Shown here piece by piece: positions 58,912 through 64,000 of a stretch of 64,000 nucleotides of DNA (positions are counted from its first letter, which is position 1; every line of letters starts with the position of its first letter). The notes under the pieces are model-generated. The model did no database searches. It worked only from the letters and a program-made list of their open reading frames with translations, and was not told the DNA's origin. The stretch spans positions 1-64,000 of the forward strand of contig CAZPVT010000030.1 in the NCBI GenBank assembly GCA_964590395.1. The letters are read 5' to 3'. The DNA is from JAOABP01 sp964590395 (lineage in GTDB: Bacteria > Hydrothermota > Tepidihabitantia > Tepidihabitantales > Tepidihabitantaceae). Position numbers and translations under genes: made by a program.

Positions 58912-59672
58912 CAGTTGCTGTTAATACGACTAAGCTGGCGCTGTGCCAGTTGAATAATCTTGGCTGGTGCGGCGCTGGTAAGAAGCTGTTCCAGTATCGT
59001 TTTCGCCTTCTCTTTTTCTCCATTGTTAATATAACAGATTGCCAGCTGATAGCGGTCGGGAAACGGCCAGTTGAGTTCTGGCCAGTTTTGTTGGATGTAC
59101 TCGTAATAGACCAGTGCTGATACGTACTCACCTGCCTTGAAATAAAGACGGGCTGCCTGAAATTCATTGTGGGCTAATCGTTGGTCAATTTCATTAAGTA
59201 GTTGTTGAACTTGAGATTTAAAATTTGAGGCTGGATACTCTTCTAGGAAATCATAGAAAAGTTCTTTTGCCCGTAAGACAGCGGTCTGGTCTTGGTTTGG
59301 TCCAGGAGCGGAACGGAAGGTTGCTAGCGCCAGTTTGAAGGTTGCTTCTTCTTGGTAACGGCCATGGGGGAAATTTTTAAGATAAAATTCAAATTCCATT
59401 ATCGCTTGGTCATAATTTTTCGCCTCCAGGTAGCAATCAGCAAGATGAAACTGAGCATTAGCGGCTTCGTTTGACCCAGGGAAATTAAAAATCACAAACG
59501 TGAATGTTTCTTCTGCCTTTCGGAATTTGCGGTTAGATTTGTATTCCAGTGCCTGTTGTAATGCCAGAGCGGGGTCCTGAAACTTGTTAATCTGCTGACG
59601 CTTGGTGCAATGCGGTTGCAGGAACAAAGCTAATATCGTAATCGCGGGAATAAGATGACCTGACAGTTTCAA
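58911..59672 (-). CDS. BamD-like tetratricopeptide lipoprotein
   Basis: The 253-residue exported protein has a hydrophobic signal (HLIPAITILALFLQPHC) and about five TPR-like helix pairs, including AEETFTFVIFNFPGSNEAANAQFHLADCYLEAKNYDQAI-type repeats, as in BamD/YfiO and YbgF. BamD is part of the outer-membrane barrel assembly complex. The presumptive lipobox is odd (LQPHC instead of L-A/S-G/A-C), so lipidation is uncertain. It overlaps the nucleoside phosphorylase gene by four bases. Confidence 0.72.
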   Translation of the reverse strand: MKLSGHLIPAITILALFLQPHCTKRQQINKFQDPALALQQALEYKSNRKFRKAEETFTFVIFNFPGSNEAANAQFHLADCYLEAKNYDQAIMEFEFYLKNFPHGRYQEEATFKLALATFRSAPGPNQDQTAVLRAKELFYDFLEEYPASNFKSQVQQLLNEIDQRLAHNEFQAARLYFKAGEYVSALVYYEYIQQNWPELNWPFPDRYQLAICYINNGEKEKAKTILEQLLTSAAPAKIIQLAQRQLSRINSN

Positions 59673-60490
59673 ATTCTTCTTACCACCTCGATGACCAGAG
59701 TAGCAAGGTTCGGTTCGGCTTCGTTGGCAACGCGGAGAACGGTTGCCAAATCAACCGGTTTGGGGTCTTCCGGAATGCCCATATCGGTAATCACCGAGAA
59801 TCCGAGGACCCGTAACCCGGCATGCCGGGCTACGATAGTTTCCGGCACCGTGGACATGCCCACTAAATCAGCGCCGATTATTCTTAGATAACGATACTCG
59901 GCGGTGGTCTCAAAGTTAGGACCGGTTACCCAGGCATAAACTCCGCTCCGCAGCTGGATATTCAGCTCCTTTGCCACCTCCTTTGCCAGTTTGATCAATG
60001 CCGGGTCATAACATTGAAACATATCTGGAAACCGTGGGCCCAACGTGTCGTCGTTTGGTCCGCGCAGCGGATTGTGTCCCGTAAGATTGAGATGGTCAGT
60101 TATGACCACAATATCACCAGCATGAAAATCAGGGTTGAGACCACCAGCCGCATTAGAGATTATCAGCGTGTGGATACCCAGTTCTTTCATTGTCCGGGTT
60201 GGATGAGTAATCGCCTGAAGGTCATAGCCTTCATAATAATGCAATCTGCCTTGCATTACCACTACCGGCTTTTCGCTAAGCATGCCGAGGATAAGTCGAC
60301 CGCCATGGCTCTCAACGGTTGGAATGGGGAAATGGGGAATGGTGGCGTAAGGAACAGTTATGTCAGCTTGGACATTTTCTGCCAGTCGACCAAGTCCGGT
60401 GCCGAGGATTATACCAATCTCCGGCTTAAAACCGGTTCTACTTCTTATCGCCTGGACACTTTCCTGAATCTTTTGCTTCAATTCGGTCAC
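59669..60490 (-). CDS. punA: Purine-nucleoside phosphorylase
   Basis: Trimeric-type PNP of about 273 residues: IGIILGTGLGRLAE (phosphate loop), HFPIPTVESHGGRL, MQGRLHYYEGY, ISNAAGGLNPDF, GVYAWVTGPNFETTAEYR and VGMSTVPETIVARHAGL, then the purine-binding SVITDM. It splits purine nucleosides with phosphate. I chose GTG 60490, giving an N-terminus near the family's length; it still overlaps the DivIVA-like gene by 53 bases and lacks a good ribosome site, so the start is uncertain. Confidence 0.92.
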   Translation of the reverse strand: MTELKQKIQESVQAIRSRTGFKPEIGIILGTGLGRLAENVQADITVPYATIPHFPIPTVESHGGRLILGMLSEKPVVVMQGRLHYYEGYDLQAITHPTRTMKELGIHTLIISNAAGGLNPDFHAGDIVVITDHLNLTGHNPLRGPNDDTLGPRFPDMFQCYDPALIKLAKEVAKELNIQLRSGVYAWVTGPNFETTAEYRYLRIIGADLVGMSTVPETIVARHAGLRVLGFSVITDMGIPEDPKPVDLATVLRVANEAEPNLATLVIEVVRRI

Positions 60491-60908
60491 GGTGTTCTTT
60501 TTCAAATCTTTCGACAATTGCCAAATAGGTGGTGGCAATACCCCGAATTTCATCGATGATCAGCGCACGACGGGCAAGTAGTTCTTGAATATCCCGATGC
60601 AATTTTTCCGTTTCCTGTTTCAATTGGTCGATCATAATTACCCGTTCTTTCTCCGCAGAGGAACGGAGTTCTTCGGCAACCTTTTGTGCGGTAAGTAGGG
60701 TTTCCTTCAGGAGGTTTTCGGTCTTTTCATAATTAGCAATTTTACCTGAAAGTTCATCAACTTTTTCGGCGAGTGTTGCCCGCTCTTTACGGAGTTCTTC
60801 AAATTCGTTGGCGACGATCGCTAAGAAGGCACGGACTTCTTTCGGGGCAAATCCACGCAAAACGGTTAGGAAGGTCTTTTTTCTTATTTCCAGTGGTGTG
60901 AGAGCCAT
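60438..60908 (-). CDS. DivIVA-domain protein
   Basis: The 156-residue protein opens with MALTPLEIRKKTFLTVLRGFAPKEVRAFLAIVANEFEEL, the DivIVA N-terminal membrane-curvature domain (F/G/Y-x-x-E-V-x-x-F/L pattern). A long, charged coiled coil follows. DivIVA proteins mark poles and division sites and recruit partners; the role here is inferred. The end overlaps the punA start. Confidence 0.85.
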   Translation of the reverse strand: MALTPLEIRKKTFLTVLRGFAPKEVRAFLAIVANEFEELRKERATLAEKVDELSGKIANYEKTENLLKETLLTAQKVAEELRSSAEKERVIMIDQLKQETEKLHRDIQELLARRALIIDEIRGIATTYLAIVERFEKEHRDRIEAKDSGKCPGDKK

Positions 60909-60952
60909 TGTTTTAGTCTATCCAAACTAATGTTTTTGTCAAGAAACATTGG

Positions 60953-62131
60953 TTATACTACTGCCAATGCTTTTTTGATGTCAGCGAGCAAATCCCGAAC
61001 TTCTTCAATCCCTACCGAAATTCTTATCAAACCGTCGGTTATGCCCGCCTGTTGTCGGAGTTCCGGTGGCATTGATGCATGGGTCATCGATGCGGGATGC
61101 TGAATGAGACTTTCTACCCCACCGAGGCTGACTGCTAGCACAAACAGACAGGTTGTGTCCAAAAGCCGGCGGGCAGCTTCAAATCCTCCTTTAAGTTCAA
61201 ATGTTATGAGTCCCCCTGGTCCGGACATCTGTTTTTGGGCAATCGTAAATTGAGGATGAGTTTTAAGTCCAGGGAAACGAACCAACTGGACCTTGGGGTG
61301 ATCGGCAAGGAATTCGGCAACGGCTTGGGCGTTGGCACAGTGCCGTTCCATCCGCAGGGCAAGGGTTTTGATACCGCGCAACACGAGAAAGGCTTCAAAT
61401 GGTGCCATAACGCCGCCGAAATGGTTTAGCGCCTGTCGTAATTTCTGATACATCAGCTCCTCCTTTACGACGATAGCACCGCCTACGACATCCGCATGGC
61501 CATTGAGAAATTTGGTTAAGGAATGGATGACAATGTCTGCGCCCAGTTCTAATGGACGCTGAAGAATCGGTGATGCGAAGGTATTGTCTACCACTAAAAT
61601 CGCGCCGTGGTTTCGGCAGCGGCGGGCAATTTCCGCGATATCAGAAATCACCAGTGTTGGGTTACCGGGTGTTTCAATAAAGACCAGTTTTGTTTCCGGC
61701 TGAAAAGCCGACTCCACCGTCTGAAGGTTAGCAGTATCAACAAATGTGGATTTAATATTCAGATGAGCGAGATAGTTTTTCAATAGAGTAGCAGTAGGAC
61801 CGTAGACCGATTCCGAACAGATAATATGGTCACCGGCAGAACATAGGGCGGTAAACACGGTACAGATCGCAGCCATTCCTGATGATGTCGCGAGCCCTCT
61901 TTTTCCCCTTTCTAATTGTGCCAGACAGTTTTCCAGTAGTTCGACGGTAGGGTTTAGCATCCGGGAGTAGATGTAGCCAGGGGTTTTACCGGTAAACAGG
62001 TCTACACCGTGCTGGAAATCGCGGAAACGAAATGTAGAAGAGGAGAAGATCGGAGAGACTACTGGTCCGGCTTTCAGGTCCGGGGAACTGGCGTGGACAC
62101 AAATTGTTTTGATATCAAGATTTTCTTTCAT
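60953..62131 (-). CDS. Trans-sulfuration PLP enzyme (cystathionine gamma-synthase/lyase type)
   Basis: This 392-residue Cys/Met-metabolism PLP enzyme has YSRMLNPTVELLENCLAQLE, ATSSGMAAI, ETPGNPT, VDNTFASPILQRP, the PLP lysine in DIVIHSLTKFLNGHADVVGG, and the C-terminal SLGGVESLIQHPASMTHASM. Cystathionine gamma-synthase, gamma-lyase and methionine gamma-lyase share these motifs, so the exact reaction is not decided. AAAAGGAG is 8 bases before the ATG, and a promoter lies just upstream. It heads the minus-strand run down to ffh. Confidence 0.88.
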   Translation of the reverse strand: MKENLDIKTICVHASSPDLKAGPVVSPIFSSSTFRFRDFQHGVDLFTGKTPGYIYSRMLNPTVELLENCLAQLERGKRGLATSSGMAAICTVFTALCSAGDHIICSESVYGPTATLLKNYLAHLNIKSTFVDTANLQTVESAFQPETKLVFIETPGNPTLVISDIAEIARRCRNHGAILVVDNTFASPILQRPLELGADIVIHSLTKFLNGHADVVGGAIVVKEELMYQKLRQALNHFGGVMAPFEAFLVLRGIKTLALRMERHCANAQAVAEFLADHPKVQLVRFPGLKTHPQFTIAQKQMSGPGGLITFELKGGFEAARRLLDTTCLFVLAVSLGGVESLIQHPASMTHASMPPELRQQAGITDGLIRISVGIEEVRDLLADIKKALAVV

Positions 62132-62151
62132 TATAACAACTCCTTTTGTTA

Positions 62152-62180
62152 AATAGTGCCATAAGACGAGGTGTTGTCAA
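62152..62180 (-). promoter_or_regulatory. Promoter of the trans-sulfuration enzyme gene
   Basis: Minus strand: consensus TTGACA (62175-62180), 17 bases, ACTATT (62152-62157). A leader of about 15 bases with AAAAGGAG follows. Confidence 0.6.
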
Positions 62181-62186
62181 ATTCAT

Positions 62187-62685
62187 CTTTTTTTGTTGTT
62201 ATACATCTAAATCCCATAATTGACAACGGGATAAGAGATTATCGCCCCAGATGGGAATTTAAAATAGGTCTTTTGGTTATCTTCTTGAAAAATAATGCTT
62301 TAAAGTTTTTACCGAATTTAGAATCTGCCCCCGGGGCAGTATTGGGAACGGTTTCCATTATCGTGAGCATCAGGGTAATAACAATGGTTGTCTTTAAGGT
62401 TACAGTGGTAGTTGGCGTCAGGGTTCTGGCCAGGGTTTTGACCTGAGTTTTGTCTCGGGTAATGGTGTTGGTTGCGAATGGCATAATGATGAGGGCAATT
62501 GTTAGGATGAGGATGGGGGTTGTGGTAAGAGTGTTGTAAACGATGACATCGATGGTTTTGGTCAGAGTAACGGCAGGGATTATAGAGATGTTTATTCGCA
62601 GTTTAGTAATTTTCCAACCGTCCGGAACGAAAGAGAAATGATGGCTATCTTGACTTAGGCAAAGGAAAGGGTTATTATTCGGGTT
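62187..62685. other. Long non-coding region with strand-biased repetitive tract
   Basis: About 500 bases. The minus strand from 62580 down to 62340 is C-rich and G-poor, with recurring ACC, CCTGA and AACCCTG words. It ends in the shared motif with the TGCCCCGGGGGCA palindrome. A 162-codon minus-strand frame crosses it, but its Thr/Ile/Leu-only low-complexity translation looks like a by-product of the repeats. The downstream part of the minus strand carries the promoter of the trans-sulfuration gene. Confidence 0.55.
62314..62350 (-). repeat. Dispersed palindrome-containing repeat, copy B
   Basis: Reverse-complement match to 21062-21100: GGAAACCGTTCCCAATACTG followed by the same 13-base palindrome. 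It also lies at the 3' end of a C-rich tract and upstream of a gene read on the same strand. Confidence 0.6.
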
Positions 62686-63351
62686 ATGCCATTGCTTTTG
62701 GTAGTTTTTTGGTACGGGGTGGTTCAAGAGCGTCTGGAATATGATATCAGATATGGTCCGGTTTTGCTGGGGACGATGGTGCTGGAGCGGCTTGATAATG
62801 AATCGCTGGAAGGAGAGTTATGTCAATACCTGCGTGCTGAGGTAAGGCTCGACCAAAATCTTTCCTGGTTATTTTGGGCTAAATACCAGTTTGAATCCTG
62901 GTGTCGGATAACAGATATGCTTACGTTACGTTCGGTTAAGACAACAAGGGAAAAGAACTATCGGGATGAATGGGCAGTAGTTTTCGATCACCAGAATCGG
63001 CGGGCAAGGTATGCGGATAATTCCGAGTTCTCTTTGCCGGATTCGGCACGCGATATGCTAACTCTTTGGTATTATCTGCGCCGGGTTGACTGGGATAATA
63101 AGGATACTTTGTTTGCTAACGCTCATATTGACCGACGTAACTGGCGGATTCGGTTTGTGGTAAGTGGTAGAAAGAATGTGAAGACCGCTGCAGGTGAGTT
63201 TTGCTGTCTGATAATTTCGCCTGATGCCCGGGGACCTTTGGGGGCAGTTTATGTTGCGGATGACCAAAATCGGATACCGGTGGTGATCCGTACCCGTGTT
63301 AGTGGCTTGACGGTGAGCGCCTATCTGCGTAATATTAGAATAAGATTATGA
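62686..63351 (+). CDS. DUF3108-like envelope protein
   Basis: The 221-residue protein starts with a short hydrophobic stretch (MPLLLVVFWYGVV) and then RLEYDIRYGPVLLGTMVLE, the opening of the DUF3108 family. Internal pieces (DMLTLWYYLRRVDW, TAAGEFCCLIISPDARG, IPVVIRTRVSGLTVSAYL) also fit. Family members are predicted periplasmic or envelope beta proteins of unknown function. The stop overlaps the next gene's ATG by four bases. Confidence 0.7.
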   Translation: MPLLLVVFWYGVVQERLEYDIRYGPVLLGTMVLERLDNESLEGELCQYLRAEVRLDQNLSWLFWAKYQFESWCRITDMLTLRSVKTTREKNYRDEWAVVFDHQNRRARYADNSEFSLPDSARDMLTLWYYLRRVDWDNKDTLFANAHIDRRNWRIRFVVSGRKNVKTAAGEFCCLIISPDARGPLGAVYVADDQNRIPVVIRTRVSGLTVSAYLRNIRIRL

Positions 63352-64000
63352 GCGATATCTATGCGGTAATATTGTGCGGGGGTCGCGGGGAGCGGTTTTG
63401 GCCCAAGAGTCGGCAAAATCTGCCCAAACAGTTTGTCAGGCTTTTTGCTCGACATTCTTTAACCAAAGCAACCAGTGATCGAATTAAGCGGCTTTGCCCT
63501 TTGGAGCGTCAACTATTTGTTGCTCCCGAGCAGTTCGTTGGGTTGCTTAAAACGGAAATTCCAGTTGCACCGGATAATCTGATTTTAGAACCAGTAGGGA
63601 AAAATACCGCGCCGGCGATCGGTTTAGCCGCGATAACTATTAGCCAGCGCGCTCCAGAAGGAATCATGGTCGTTCTCCCTGCGGATCATCTGATTGCTCC
63701 GACCGCTGAGTTTTTAAAAGCACTCCGCATAGGAGTAGAACTTGCCCAAAATGGTTGGTTAGTAACATTCGGTATCACACCGACGAGGCCCGATACCAAC
63801 TACGGTTATATTCAGTTAGGTGAGGAACTGATTCGACGGAAAAACTTGGTTGCCTACCGGGTAAAGGAGTTCAAGGAAAAACCGAATTCGAGGACAGCCA
63901 GAAGATATATCGATAGCCAGCGATATCTGTGGAATTCCGGGATGTTTGTTTGGCGGGTAGATTTAATACTACAAGAGTTTGCTCGTTTCATGCCCAAGTT
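63348..64000 (+). CDS. manC: Mannose-1-phosphate guanylyltransferase (3' end outside the window)
   Basis: The first 217 codons are open to the window edge. The sequence has LCGGRGERFWPKSR (nucleotide-binding loop), KNTAPAIGLAA, VLPADHLI (catalytic Asp), GITPTRPDTNYGYIQ, VKEFKEKP and YLWNSGMFVW, the successive signatures of GDP-mannose pyrophosphorylase. It makes GDP-mannose for surface polysaccharide. ATG 63348 overlaps the DUF3108 stop (ATGA). The gene is absent from simple frame lists only because the window ends inside it. Confidence 0.92.
   Translation, partial: MSDIYAVILCGGRGERFWPKSRQNLPKQFVRLFARHSLTKATSDRIKRLCPLERQLFVAPEQFVGLLKTEIPVAPDNLILEPVGKNTAPAIGLAAITISQRAPEGIMVVLPADHLIAPTAEFLKALRIGVELAQNGWLVTFGITPTRPDTNYGYIQLGEELIRRKNLVAYRVKEFKEKPNSRTARRYIDSQRYLWNSGMFVWRVDLILQEFARFMPK

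Noticed and set aside
62239..62727. Minus-strand 162-codon frame as a protein gene
   Set aside because: Translation is low-complexity Thr/Ile/Leu from a repetitive tract, it has no ribosome site, and it overlaps the DUF3108 start.
1..64000. CRISPR array, insertion sequence, prophage or rRNA
   Set aside because: No regularly spaced direct repeats, transposase, integrase, phage gene or rRNA segment was recognised on either strand.

Overview
The window looks like a chromosomal segment of an anaerobic, Gram-negative-type bacterium from an uncultured lineage, most like the WOR-3/Stahlbacteria group (inferred from gene content, not proven). The pointers are secreted gingipain-like proteases with Por-type C-terminal sorting domains, outer-membrane and lipoprotein functions (LspA, BamD-like, LpxH-like), bactofilin, ferredoxin-dependent 2-oxoacid oxidoreductase, many heterodisulfide-reductase (Hdr) modules, and no respiratory complexes. 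Genes are tightly packed and often overlap by 4 to 50 bases.

Layout. 1-3237: end of a type I restriction system (HsdS tail, HsdR), more AT-rich than its surroundings. 3292-9489: flavodoxin-like protein, LpxH-like phosphatase, gate-domain membrane protein, leucyl aminopeptidase and a ZnuCBA-type metal ABC transporter. 9486-13127 (minus): GT39-type membrane glycosyltransferase, a PAS-only sensor and a tRNA-Thr(CGU) that probably shares their transcript. 13230-28385: bactofilin, M6 protease, FabG, zinc ribbon, two gingipain-family proteases, a probable surface protein, an EF-G paralogue, rhomboid protease and IspF. 28410-29303 (minus): EamA transporter.

The centrepiece is 29411-51404, about 22 kb on the plus strand. 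A four-subunit 2-oxoacid:ferredoxin oxidoreductase (KorDABC) is followed by an NfnB/GltD-like flavoprotein and nine Hdr/MvhD/FrhB-type proteins, several of them unusual fusions: MvhD-HdrC-HdrB, HdrA-MvhD-zinc ribbon, HdrC, HdrB, HdrA, HdrA with an embedded GltD module plus a second HdrA, MvhD, FrhB-like, a duplicated HdrC, and a double HdrA. The HdrA-MvhD gene carries an in-frame TGA exactly where the other three HdrA proteins in this window have the cysteine of the DCxxCIL motif. A 7-bp hairpin with a GGUC loop lies 20 nt downstream of the TGA, so I read this gene as a selenoprotein. The cluster probably couples 2-oxoacid oxidation, ferredoxin, NAD(P)H and a thiol/disulfide couple by flavin-based electron bifurcation. 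No hydrogenase or formate dehydrogenase catalytic subunit is present in the window.

51431-62131: archease (plus), then a minus-strand housekeeping run (cysteine desulfurase, LspA, Ffh, Rpe, PASTA protein, Fmt, Def, YajC, NadD, BamD-like, purine nucleoside phosphorylase, DivIVA-like, cystathionine gamma-synthase-type enzyme). 62686-64000: DUF3108 protein and a truncated mannose-1-phosphate guanylyltransferase.

Two long non-coding stretches (about 20.8-21.1 kb and 62.3-62.6 kb) share a palindromic motif in opposite orientation, next to G-poor, C-rich repetitive sequence. Several promoters place the -10 box so close to the start codon that leaderless mRNAs are likely.
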